A stretch of 64,000 bases of DNA from the NCBI GenBank assembly GCA_965278945.1, contig OZ257128.1:1612001-1676000 (forward strand). The letters are read 5' to 3'. The first letter of the stretch is position 1; each line of letters starts with the position of its first letter. Below are positions 17,251 to 25,792 of the stretch, piece by piece. The stretch comes from UBA10649 sp965278945 (GTDB taxonomy: Bacteria > Actinomycetota > Actinomycetes > S36-B12). The notes beneath the pieces were generated by a model that ran no database searches, was not told the DNA's origin, and saw nothing but the letters and a program-made list of their open reading frames with translations. Both the position numbers and the translations under genes were made by a program.

Positions 17251-19358
17251 CCGCCGACGTCGCAGCAGCCGAGAAGACCGCTCCCGAGGAGGTCGTCACC
17301 CACGCGCGCGTGCGCGTCGTCGAGCTTCCCGCTGACGCCGGGAAGCTCGCGCTCATCACTCTCGACAACGACAAGGACCACACTCGGCCGAGCACCTTCG
17401 GCCCAGCCGGCCTGAAGTCGCTGAACGATGCGCTCGACTCGATCGTCGCGATGACGGACATCGTCGGCGTCGCCGTCACCGGCAAGCCGTTCATCTTCGC
17501 CGTCGGTGCCGACCTGTCCGCGATCGGGCTCGTCAACGATCCCGCGATCATCAAGCAGTTCGGCAAGTTCGGCCACGACGTCATGCGTCGATTCGGCGAG
17601 CTCGACATCCCGACCTTCGCCTTCGTCAACGGCGCCGCGATGGGCGGCGGCACCGAGCTGGCCCTCCACTGCGACTACCGCACGATGTCGACCGGCGCTG
17701 CCGGCATGTCGCTGCCCGAGGTCTTCCTCGGCCTCATCCCCGGCTGGGGCGGCGCCTGGCTGCTGCCGAACCTCATCGGTCCGGTCGACGCCCTGCAGGT
17801 GATCATCAGCAACCCGCTGCAGCAGAACAAGCAGCTGAAGCCCGCCGACGCGCTCAGGCTCCACATCGTCGACGCGCTGTTCGAGCCCGCCGACTACCTC
17901 GAGGAGTCGCTCAAGTGGGCGGCCGGCGTGATCTCCGGACGCACCGTCGTGAGCCGCACGGCACCTGACCGCGAGTCGTGGGATGCCATCGTCGACATCG
18001 CGCACGGCATGGTCGACGCCCGGCTGCACGGCGCCACCCCCGCGCCATACAAGGCGCTCGAGCTCGTGCGCGCTGCCGCCACCAGCACGCGCGACGAGGG
18101 CTTCGCCGCCGAGGACCAGGCGCTGACCGACCTCGTCATGGGCGATGACCTGCGCGCCTCGCTCTACTCCTTCGACCTCGTGCAGCGCCGGGCCAAGAAG
18201 CCCGTCGGAGTCCCCGACAAGTCGCTGGCCCGCCCGGTCAAGAAGGTCGGCATCGTCGGGGCCGGCCTCATGGCCAGCCAGCTCGCGCTGCTGTTCGCCA
18301 AGCGCCTCGAGGTGCCGATCGTCATCACCGACCTCGACGCCGAGCGCGTGGAGAAGGGCCTCGCGTACGTCCGCCACGACATCGCGGCCCAGGTCGAGAA
18401 GGGTCGCCTGAGCCAGGACAAGGCCAACCGCCTCACCGCCCTCGTCACCGGCGACACCTCGAAGGACTCGTTCGCCGATGCGGACTTCGTCATCGAGGCC
18501 GTCTTCGAGAACCTCGCCGTGAAGAAGCAGGTGTTCGCCGAGGTCGAGGCCGTCGTGTCCGACACCTGCATCCTCGCCACCAACACCAGCTCGCTGTCGA
18601 TCACCGACATGGCCGCCGACCTCAAGCACCCCGAGCGGGTCGTGGGCTTCCACTTCTTCAACCCGGTCGCGCTCATGCCACTGCTGGAGATCGCTCGCGC
18701 CGAGCACACCGACGATGCGACTCTCGCGACCGCGTTCGAGGTCGGCAAGAAGCTCAAGAAGTCGTCGGTCCTCGTGAAGGACGCCCCCGCATTCGTCGTC
18801 AACCGCCTGCTCACCCGCTTCATGGGCGAGGTCACCAAGGCCGTCGACGAAGGCACCGACTTCGAGGTCGCCGACCACGCTCTCGACGAGCTCGGCCTGC
18901 CGATGACCCCGTTCAACCTGCTGTCGCTCGTCGGCCCGGCCGTCGCATTCCACGTGTCCGAGACGCTCCACGCCGCATTCCCCGACCGTTTCTACGTGTC
19001 GGAGAACCTCGGCAAGGTCGTCGCCGCGGGCAAGGGATCGCTGCTCACCAAGTCCGAGGACGGCTCGCAGGTCGTCGACCCCGAGGTCGCCGCGCTGTTC
19101 ACCCAGGGCGACAAGCCGCTGACCGCAGACGAGGTCCGCGATCGCGCCCTCGACGCGATGGCCGACGAGGTCAAGCGCATGCTCGACGAGGGCGTCGTCG
19201 CCAGCCCGAAGGACATCGACCTGTGCATGCTGCTCGGTGCCGGCTGGCCGTTCTGGCTCGGCGGCATCACGCCGTACCTGGATCGCTCGGGTGCCTCAGA
19301 GCGCGTGACCGGGAGCACCTTCCTCAAGCCTGGGGTGGCGTCAGTCCCCGTCGCCTAA
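17247..19358 (+). CDS. fadB: Fatty acid oxidation complex alpha subunit (enoyl-CoA hydratase / 3-hydroxyacyl-CoA dehydrogenase)
   Basis: This 703-residue bifunctional protein has an N-terminal crotonase domain (FIFAVGADLSAIG, then FVNGAAMGGGTELALHCDYR and LPEVFLGLIPGWGG carrying the catalytic glutamates). A Rossmann NAD-binding domain starts near residue 330 (VGIVGAGLMASQLA), with NTSSLSITDMA and the dehydrogenase signature VGFHFFNPVALMPLLEI. Two C-terminal 3HCDH domains end the protein. It hydrates enoyl-CoA and oxidises 3-hydroxyacyl-CoA. GGGAG precedes the ATG inside the fadA 3' end. A strong stem-loop follows. Confidence 0.93.
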   Translation: MTADVAAAEKTAPEEVVTHARVRVVELPADAGKLALITLDNDKDHTRPSTFGPAGLKSLNDALDSIVAMTDIVGVAVTGKPFIFAVGADLSAIGLVNDPAIIKQFGKFGHDVMRRFGELDIPTFAFVNGAAMGGGTELALHCDYRTMSTGAAGMSLPEVFLGLIPGWGGAWLLPNLIGPVDALQVIISNPLQQNKQLKPADALRLHIVDALFEPADYLEESLKWAAGVISGRTVVSRTAPDRESWDAIVDIAHGMVDARLHGATPAPYKALELVRAAATSTRDEGFAAEDQALTDLVMGDDLRASLYSFDLVQRRAKKPVGVPDKSLARPVKKVGIVGAGLMASQLALLFAKRLEVPIVITDLDAERVEKGLAYVRHDIAAQVEKGRLSQDKANRLTALVTGDTSKDSFADADFVIEAVFENLAVKKQVFAEVEAVVSDTCILATNTSSLSITDMAADLKHPERVVGFHFFNPVALMPLLEIARAEHTDDATLATAFEVGKKLKKSSVLVKDAPAFVVNRLLTRFMGEVTKAVDEGTDFEVADHALDELGLPMTPFNLLSLVGPAVAFHVSETLHAAFPDRFYVSENLGKVVAAGKGSLLTKSEDGSQVVDPEVAALFTQGDKPLTADEVRDRALDAMADEVKRMLDEGVVASPKDIDLCMLLGAGWPFWLGGITPYLDRSGASERVTGSTFLKPGVASVPVA

Positions 19359-19366
19359 GTACACAA

Positions 19367-19402
19367 AGTGATGCCCCGCCACGAATGTGGCGGGGCATCA
19401 CT
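19367..19402. terminator. Bidirectional intrinsic terminator hairpin
   Basis: A perfect 16-bp stem (AGTGATGCCCCGCCAC at 19367-19382 with its complement at 19387-19402) encloses a GAAT tetraloop. It lies 8 bp after the fadB stop and 11 bp before the end of the convergent ABC permease gene, so it can stop transcription from both sides. There is no long T-tract, as is common in high-GC actinobacteria. Confidence 0.9.
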
Positions 19403-19413
19403 CGTTCTGAGCG

Positions 19414-20169
19414 TCAGTCGTACTTGCTCATCACCCGGACGTTGATCGCCAGCATGATGCCGACGAACACGGCGACCACGATGAAGCCCGGCGCGATCGC
19501 GGACCAGTTCAGCGGCTCGAGGATCAGCGACCGCATCGACTCCATCACGTAGGTGACGGGGTTGATTGTCGCCGCGATCTCCATCGGGTCGGTGAGCAGG
19601 TCACGCGGCACGAAGTTCGGCGTGAGGAACAGGAGCGGGAAGAACACCAGGCCCGCCGAGTTCGTCGCCGCCGCGCTGCGCGTCTTGAGCGCCACGAACT
19701 GCAGGAACGCCGCGTAGCCCGTTGCCCATCCTGCAGCCAGGATCACGAGCAGGACGATGCCGACGATCCCGCTCGAGACACGAACACCGAACGGCACGGC
19801 CACGAGCAGGATGACGAGCGTCATCGCCGCGATCTTGACCGGCTCGGAGATCAACCGCCCGAGGGCGATCGACGTTCGCGACACCGGAGTGGCTCGGATC
19901 TTGTCGAAGTAGCCGTTCTCGATCTCCTCGACCAGGTAGAGCGCAGCAGTGCCGAACGACGCGGCCAGCAGGATCGTCGCCGGCAGCTGGAAGGCCGCGT
20001 AGCTCTGGCCACGCAGGAACGGCGTGGTGTCGGTCGGGAAGATGCGTGCTGCCTGCCCGACGTTGACCACCAGGAAGAACAGCGGGATGAGCAGCGTGGG
20101 CAGCAATGCGTCCGGAGTGCGCAATGCCTCGCGCAGGCCACGGCCACCAAGGACCTTGAGAGCATTCAT
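19414..20169 (-). CDS. ABC-2 type transporter permease (DrrB-like)
   Basis: This 251-residue permease has six hydrophobic segments. The ABC2_membrane pattern includes ALYLVEEIENGYFDKIRATPVSR after the second segment (the cytoplasmic coupling loop) and NPVTYVMESMRSLI near the C-terminus. It resembles DrrB-type drug/lipid exporters that pair with a single ATPase. Its ATG overlaps the stop of the ATPase gene (TAATG), so the two are coupled. Because the ATPase frame is broken, this permease may have no partner in this strain. Confidence 0.85.
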   Translation of the reverse strand: MNALKVLGGRGLREALRTPDALLPTLLIPLFFLVVNVGQAARIFPTDTTPFLRGQSYAAFQLPATILLAASFGTAALYLVEEIENGYFDKIRATPVSRTSIALGRLISEPVKIAAMTLVILLVAVPFGVRVSSGIVGIVLLVILAAGWATGYAAFLQFVALKTRSAAATNSAGLVFFPLLFLTPNFVPRDLLTDPMEIAATINPVTYVMESMRSLILEPLNWSAIAPGFIVVAVFVGIMLAINVRVMSKYD

Positions 20170-20968
20170 TACTGCACCTCCCGAACTTCGCCAGCGCCGC
20201 GTTCTCGATTTCGACCGGTCACGTCGAGGAAGACGTCGTCGAGGGTCGGCTCGGTGTCACCACCGCGCTTGGCCTTGAGATCGGCCTTCAGCGATGCGGG
20301 AGTTCCCTCGCGCACGATTTTGCCGCCGTCGATGATGGCCCGCCGTGAGCACAGCTGGTCGGCCTCCTCCAGATACTGGGTGGTGAGGAAGACGGTGACG
20401 CCCAGGTCGTTGATGCGACGGACCTCCTCCCACACCACCAGCCGGCTGGCGGGATCCAGGCCCGTCGTCGGCTCGTCGAGGAAGAGCACGTCGGGCCGGT
20501 GGACAAGCGCACTGGCCAGATCAAGACGGCGCTTCATGCCGCCCGAGTAGGTCTTGGTGCGCCGATCGGCTGAGTCCGTCAGCTCGACGAGCTCGAGCAG
20601 CTCCTCCGCGCGCTTGCCGGCCTCGGCGGCCGAGACGCCGAACAGCCGCGCCTGCAGCACGAGGATCTCCCGGCCAGTCTGGCGTGGATCGAGCCCTACC
20701 TCCTGCAGTGCGACGCCGATCTTGCGGCGGACGCCATCAGGATCGGAGGCGACGTCGACACCGACGATCTGCGCCGTGCCGCCCGAGATCGTCGTGAGCG
20801 TGGTGAGCATCCGCACCGTCTGGACTTGCCCGCCCCGTTCGGCCCGAGGAAGCCGAATACCTCCCCCTTCTGCACCTCGAGGTCGACGCCGCGAACCGCC
20901 TCGACCGTCGATCCCTTCTTTCCGTGGAATGTCTTGATCAGCCCTTGGGCTGTAACCGCATTTGTCAT
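20169..20968 (-). pseudogene. ABC transporter ATP-binding protein (DrrA-like), frameshifted in Walker A
   Basis: The first 49 codons (ATG at 20968) give a normal N-terminus ending in FLGPNGAGKS. The frame then shifts by one base near 20820, and the rest (RMLTTLTTISGG onward) continues in another frame to the stop at 20169. Restoring one C in AAGTCCA(C)GACGG would give GPNGAGKSTTVRM. The downstream part retains the signature TYSGGMKRR, Walker B VLFLDEPTTGLDP and the switch region. It is either a real disabling mutation or a single-base sequence error. If repaired, the product would be a DrrA-type daunorubicin-resistance-like ATPase partnering the coupled permease. Confidence 0.85.
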
Positions 20969-21060
20969 GCGGCGAGGGTAGGGAATACCCCTGACACCGG
21001 GCAATCCGCCTAGATTCCTCGCCAGGGACCGGCGAACTGGCAATTCGTTACGCTTCCTCC

Positions 21061-21402
21061 GTGCACAAGATCTTCACTACGCCCTTCCCCTCGGTCTACC
21101 CCCACTACGTGAACAAGGTGGAGAGGAAGGGGCGCACGAAGGCCGAGTTGGACGAGATCATCGAGTGGCTCACCGGCTTCGACAAGGCGGCTCTGGAGCG
21201 TCACCTTGCCGAGGAGACCACGTTCGAGGACTTCTTCGCCGACGCGACCTTGAATCCGAATGCCGCCTTGATCACCGGATCGGTGTGCGGGGTGAAGGTG
21301 CAGGACGTCGAGGATCCGCTCATGCAGAAGATCCGCTACCTCGACAAGCTGGTCGACGAGCTGGCCAACGGCAAGAAGATGGACAAGATCCTGAGGTCGT
21401 GA
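21061..21402 (+). CDS. DUF2200 family protein
   Basis: This 113-residue protein fits the DUF2200 family: KIFTTPFPSVYPHYVNKVERKGRTKAELDEIIEWLTGF at the N-terminus, then FADATLNPNAALITGSVCGVKVQDVEDPLMQKIRYLDKLVDELA. The start is a GTG at 21061. It is small, soluble and of unknown function; some relatives are annotated as a DNA-binding-like 'YdhI/DUF2200'. It diverges from the broken ABC ATPase gene by 92 bp and converges on the hydrolase gene. Confidence 0.83.
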   Translation: MHKIFTTPFPSVYPHYVNKVERKGRTKAELDEIIEWLTGFDKAALERHLAEETTFEDFFADATLNPNAALITGSVCGVKVQDVEDPLMQKIRYLDKLVDELANGKKMDKILRS

Positions 21403-21415
21403 GCCGCGCCGCCGC

Positions 21416-23101
21416 TCACGAAAGACGACCCACGAGCTCCAGACTCTTCGCTTCGCTCCAACCCGGGGGTTCGAGGATTGCCGCCCATGCCCACACCTGG
21501 TTGCTCGCGTAGACGTGCCCGTGCCCGGCCGGGACGCCCGTGCTGTAGATGAGGTCAGCGGAAACCTGGAAGAACGTGATGAGCGGCCACCAACGCAACG
21601 ATGGCAACACATCGCTGCCGCGCGGCTCGTCCAGCCAGTCAGGCTTGGACAGCAGCAGGTTTGGCGCCCACCAGACGATGGGATCTGACGCGTTCTGCAG
21701 GTACAGCACTCTGGCGGCGCCCCACTCTCCAGAAGGGATCCCGAGGTCCCCTTGCGTCTGGGCCCAGCGCAGGTCGTCCCCATCCTGGAACACGGGCAGG
21801 ATCTGCGGGCTTCCCGGATCGCGCGCGGCGGTGTAGCGACGCCATTGCTCATTGGCGTTCGGCGGGCCCGCGAAGAGGATCCCACTGGCACGGTTCGTCA
21901 TGTCCTGGATGCCGCTGAACGCAGCCTCGCCTCCGAACGAGCCGAGGCTCTCGCCGAAGACCAGCAGTCGCGGTCGCGATTCCGCTGGCCGCTCGAGCCA
22001 CGCGCCGTACACCGCGTCGAAGAGCGCGATACCGGTCTCCTTCGCCTTCTCCTGATCGACGAGGAAGGAGATCCAGCTCGGCAGGTAGGAGTACTGCATG
22101 GCAACAGTTGCCACGTCACCGTTGTACATGTACTCCAATGGATCGACCGCTCCCTCGTCGATCCACCCTGTCCCGGTCGTGTTGCCCACAGCGAGGACCG
22201 CGCGGTCGAACGCACCGAGCTTCACGAGCTCATCGACGGCCAGCTCCGCCCGGGCCGCCACGGTGTCCGCTGACTCCAGACCGACATAAGCACGGATCGG
22301 CTCGATCGCTCCACCACCGTTGAAGGAATCGAGCGACTCGACCGAGCTGCCGTCGACGACGAAATCGCGGCCCTGGTTGCCGAGGCTGTCCCAGGGGATC
22401 AACGATTCTGGTCCGCCCGACACGAAACTCGACGTTGTCTGCACGACGCCTTCGGTCGTCGTGTCGTTCTTCGTCTTGTACGCGGCCTCTGTCACCGCGA
22501 GGATCCCGTTCAGCAGCAGGCCGCTGATCACGAGCCACACCACGATGATGGCAATCAGGATCGCGAGCGCTCGCGCGGTCCGCGCAGGCATCGCGTGGGT
22601 CATCCAGTGCGTCAGACCTCGCGCCATCCGTCGAACACCCCGAGAGATCGAGATCACCAGGACGAACACGACTACCGCGACGCCAAGGACAGTCAGGTAC
22701 CACGTGCCGCCGGGCTGACTCATGCCCATCAGGGCGTAGAGGTCATCCTGTGCCTGCTTGCCCGACCACAGGAAGAAGGCCAGTACAACCGCGGCGACGA
22801 CGCCTAGCACCTGCCATGCCCGGCGACTACCTGACCACGGACCCTGGCGTCCGCTGAACTGGCGGATGAACCACGCCACAAGGAGGCCGACGCCATAGCC
22901 AATCGCCAGTCCGACACCGAACACGAGTCCTTCGAGAAAACCGGTGCGAGGCAGTAGCGACGGGCCGAGCGAGAGTGCTCCGCCCACCACGGCACCGATT
23001 GCCGCCGCAAAGCTGCACGTCCACCAGGGACGACTCACCGAGGGCGACGCTGACTCTGCGTCGGCCAACGCCGACGTCGCAGCTTCGCTAGTAGAACTCA
23101 T
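21416..23101 (-). CDS. Membrane alpha/beta-hydrolase (Abhydrolase_9 family)
   Basis: This 561-residue protein has an N-terminal membrane part with about five hydrophobic segments (AAIGAVVGGALSLGPSLLPR onward), matching the Abhydrolase_9_N domain. A C-terminal alpha/beta-hydrolase domain carries the nucleophile elbow FGESLGSFGGEAAF (GESLGS). The catalytic side faces the exterior if topology follows the family. Substrate is unknown; cell-envelope lipid or ester hydrolysis is plausible. It diverges from the SulP gene with 167 bp between starts. Confidence 0.83.
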   Translation of the reverse strand: MSSTSEAATSALADAESASPSVSRPWWTCSFAAAIGAVVGGALSLGPSLLPRTGFLEGLVFGVGLAIGYGVGLLVAWFIRQFSGRQGPWSGSRRAWQVLGVVAAVVLAFFLWSGKQAQDDLYALMGMSQPGGTWYLTVLGVAVVVFVLVISISRGVRRMARGLTHWMTHAMPARTARALAILIAIIVVWLVISGLLLNGILAVTEAAYKTKNDTTTEGVVQTTSSFVSGGPESLIPWDSLGNQGRDFVVDGSSVESLDSFNGGGAIEPIRAYVGLESADTVAARAELAVDELVKLGAFDRAVLAVGNTTGTGWIDEGAVDPLEYMYNGDVATVAMQYSYLPSWISFLVDQEKAKETGIALFDAVYGAWLERPAESRPRLLVFGESLGSFGGEAAFSGIQDMTNRASGILFAGPPNANEQWRRYTAARDPGSPQILPVFQDGDDLRWAQTQGDLGIPSGEWGAARVLYLQNASDPIVWWAPNLLLSKPDWLDEPRGSDVLPSLRWWPLITFFQVSADLIYSTGVPAGHGHVYASNQVWAWAAILEPPGWSEAKSLELVGRLS

Positions 23102-23268
23102 CGCTACCCCCAGCGACTCGCGTCAGATCGTCAAACACCCAGACGCTACTCGCGTAGGGCATCGCGATGTCCAACATCCGGAGTTCGAGACTGCCCGTGA
23201 GTTCGGGTGAATACTGACCGCGTGTCCGAAGGCGCTGACCAGCCGATCCTCCGCTGGCGGGCCCTCGC

Positions 23269-24972
23269 GTGACTCGCGCCCGGCTACTGCTGCCGTCGCT
23301 GGAGGGCTACAGGATCACTTGGCTATCTCGTGATGTGGTGGCCGGCCTGGTCCTGTCAGCCCTTCTCGTGCCACAGGGCATGGCCTACGCAGAACTGGCT
23401 GGCCTGCCAGCCGTCACGGGCCTGTACACATCGATCCTGTGCCTGATCGGCTACGCCGTAGTCGGTCCGTCGCGCATCCTCGTCCTCGGCCCCGACAGCT
23501 CCCTAGGGCCGATGATCGCCGCCACGATTCTTCCCTTGGTCGCCGCCGACGGCGATCCCGCCAAGGCGGTTGCACTCGCCTCCATGCTGGCCATCCTCAC
23601 GGGCGCCATCATGATCGTGGCCGGCATCGGGGGCCTCGGCTTCATTGCCGACCTCCTGTCGCGCCCCACGATTCTGGGCTACATGAACGGTCTGGCGCTG
23701 ACCATCCTCGTCGGCCAACTGCCAAAGCTGCTGGGCTTCTCCGTCGACGCGGACGGATTCCTCGGGGAAGTCATCGGCGTGGCCCAAGGACTCATCGAAG
23801 GCGCGACAGTGCCAGCCGCAGCCGCTGTCGGCGTGTCTTCCCTGGTGCTCATCCTCCTCCTGGCACGGGTACTTCCGCGCGTGCCCGCAGTGCTGATCGC
23901 CACCATCGCGGCGATCATCGCGAGCATCGCCTTCGGCCTCGCCGAACGCGGCGTTCCCGTGGTCGGGTCTCTGGTCCAAGGCCTGCCCAGCTTCGCCATT
24001 CCGGAAATCGGCTTTCAGGACCTCGCCCTCCTCGTCGTCGGCGCTGTCGGCATTTCCCTCGTCGCACTCGCGGACACCATCTCGACGGCGACTGTCTTCG
24101 CCGAACGGCAGGGATCGCGCGTGGACGGCAATCGGGAGATGGTTGGAATCGGCGTCGCCAATGTCGCTGCGGGACTGTTCCAAGGTTTCCCAGTCAGCAC
24201 GAGCGGATCGCGGACGGCGGTCGCCGAGGGCGCAGGGGCACGCAGTCAGCTCACCGGTCTCGTCGGCGCGGGCATGATCGCGCTGATGCTGGTTGCCTTC
24301 CCTGACCTACTTGCCGACCTTCCTCAGGCGACGCTGGCTGCGGTGGTCATTGCCGCTTCGCTCTCGCTTGCCAACATCAGCGGAATGCGCCGACTCTCGC
24401 GGCAGCGCCGATCCGATTTCATCATCGGTCTCGCCGCCTTCCTGGGCGTTGTTCTCCTCGGCGTGCTGCCGGGCATTGTCGTTGCCGTCGGCCTGTCCGT
24501 GGCAATGGTCTTCAAGAGAATCTGGCGGCCCTACCGGGCCACACTCGGGCGCGTCCCGGGACTTGCCGGGCTGCACGACACCACCAGCTACCCCAATGCC
24601 GACCGCCTTGACGGCTGCGTGGTGATGAGGTTCGACGCACCGCTGATCTTCGCCAACGCGGGAGCCTTCCGCGACGAGGTGCACCGACTCGCTGCCACGG
24701 ATCCCGCGCCGCTGTGGATCGTGATCGCGGCGGAGCCCATCACTGACATCGATACGACCGCATGCGACATGCTCGAGGACCTCGTAACGAAGCTGGACGG
24801 CAAGGGTGTTCACCTCGTCCTCGCCGAGCTCAAGGATCAGCCGCGAAAGAAGATCGAGCAGTTCGGGCTCGAGCACTCTCTCGACAGTTCTCGGTTCTTC
24901 CCCACCATCAGCGCCGCTACGGGCGCCTACCAGCTATCGACTGGTCGGGACTGGAAACACCCGAGGGAGTGA
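23269..24972 (+). CDS. SulP family anion transporter with STAS domain
   Basis: This 567-residue protein has 10-12 membrane segments with the SulP signature at the N-terminus (LVLSALLVPQGMAYAELAGLP, TGLYTSILCLIGYAVVGPSR). GVANVAAGLFQGFPVSTSGSRTAV is the conserved core helix. A STAS domain occupies about residues 440-555 (VVMRFDAPLIFANAGAFRDE). Substrate could be sulfate, bicarbonate or dicarboxylate; no genetic neighbour decides it. The start is the GTG at 23269. Its last 56 bp overlap the opposite-strand PAP2 gene. Confidence 0.9.
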   Translation: MTRARLLLPSLEGYRITWLSRDVVAGLVLSALLVPQGMAYAELAGLPAVTGLYTSILCLIGYAVVGPSRILVLGPDSSLGPMIAATILPLVAADGDPAKAVALASMLAILTGAIMIVAGIGGLGFIADLLSRPTILGYMNGLALTILVGQLPKLLGFSVDADGFLGEVIGVAQGLIEGATVPAAAAVGVSSLVLILLLARVLPRVPAVLIATIAAIIASIAFGLAERGVPVVGSLVQGLPSFAIPEIGFQDLALLVVGAVGISLVALADTISTATVFAERQGSRVDGNREMVGIGVANVAAGLFQGFPVSTSGSRTAVAEGAGARSQLTGLVGAGMIALMLVAFPDLLADLPQATLAAVVIAASLSLANISGMRRLSRQRRSDFIIGLAAFLGVVLLGVLPGIVVAVGLSVAMVFKRIWRPYRATLGRVPGLAGLHDTTSYPNADRLDGCVVMRFDAPLIFANAGAFRDEVHRLAATDPAPLWIVIAAEPITDIDTTACDMLEDLVTKLDGKGVHLVLAELKDQPRKKIEQFGLEHSLDSSRFFPTISAATGAYQLSTGRDWKHPRE

Positions 24973-25768
24973 CGGCGGCCGTTGACTTCCATCGCTGCGG
25001 GCGCTGCGATGGGAAGGCGAGCGTGATCGCCACCGCACCGCCGAGCAGCACGACCGCCACGACTGCGTCGAGGATGAAGTGGTTGCCCGTGGCGATGACC
25101 ACCCAGGTAGTGGCGAGCGGGTAGACGAGCGCCAGCCACCTCCACCTGGTGCGTGCGACAACGATGATGATCAGGGCCACTGCTGCCGCCCACGCGACGT
25201 GGACCGACGGCATGGCCGCGAACTGGTTCGCGCCGGGGACAGCGCCGTAGACGGACAGTCCGTGGATGGCCGCGGTGTCGACGATGCCGAGCTCGGGAAT
25301 CAGCCGTGGCGGAGCGACGGGCTTGTACTGCAGGATCAGGCACGCGCCGGTGAGGATGACCACGGTGGTCCGCGCGAACGGCCAGTCCGGTCGCCGGAAG
25401 AACAGCACCCATGCGAGCGTGATGAGGAACACCGATACGTGCATGACGATGTAGTAGATGTCGGCGGCCCTGCCGAGCCAGTCGATGTCGAGGACCGGCC
25501 CCTGGAACCACGACTCGGACGGCCAGTGAAGGAACGCCTGCACGTCGGCGATCCACAGACCCGCGTCATGAGCCGAGTCGAGCCCGCCGAGCGAGATCGT
25601 TCCGGCGTACTGCCACACGGCGTACAAGCCCACCAGGAGCGCCACTTGTCCGAGCAGCGATGACAATGACCTCGTCCGGGGACTGGCGCGCAAGGCGAGC
25701 ATGAGCACGACGAGCACCGCGGCGATGATGATTGCTGGTCGCCAGGGAAGCCAGCCGACGTCACCCAC
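24917..25768 (-). CDS. PAP2 superfamily membrane protein (inositolphosphotransferase-like)
   Basis: This 283-residue protein has six or more hydrophobic segments. It carries the PAP2_3-type phosphatase motifs AAMPSVHVAWA (the SxxH element) and ATGNHFILDAVV (the GNHxxxD element); the KxxxxxxRP-like motif is represented by QYKPVAPPRLIP. In actinobacteria such proteins resemble inositolphosphotransferase Aur1/Ipt1. The reaction is transfer or removal of a phosphoryl headgroup at the membrane. It lies 24 bp downstream of dxs, in the same direction, so it may be the last gene of the acnA-dxs transcript. Confidence 0.82.
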   Translation of the reverse strand: MGDVGWLPWRPAIIIAAVLVVLMLALRASPRTRSLSSLLGQVALLVGLYAVWQYAGTISLGGLDSAHDAGLWIADVQAFLHWPSESWFQGPVLDIDWLGRAADIYYIVMHVSVFLITLAWVLFFRRPDWPFARTTVVILTGACLILQYKPVAPPRLIPELGIVDTAAIHGLSVYGAVPGANQFAAMPSVHVAWAAAVALIIIVVARTRWRWLALVYPLATTWVVIATGNHFILDAVVAVVLLGGAVAITLAFPSQRPQRWKSTAAVTPSGVSSPDQSIAGRRP

Positions 25769-25792
25769 GATTGCTTCCCAACTGGTCCGGCA

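Noticed and set aside
17124..18971. A 615-codon reverse open frame across fadA/fadB
   Set aside because: Antisense to conserved domains of the fatty-acid oxidation genes, with no domain of its own.
23223..23273. A 16-codon frame upstream of SulP, overlapping its GTG
   Set aside because: Too short, without a convincing ribosome site or similarity; a leader peptide cannot be supported.
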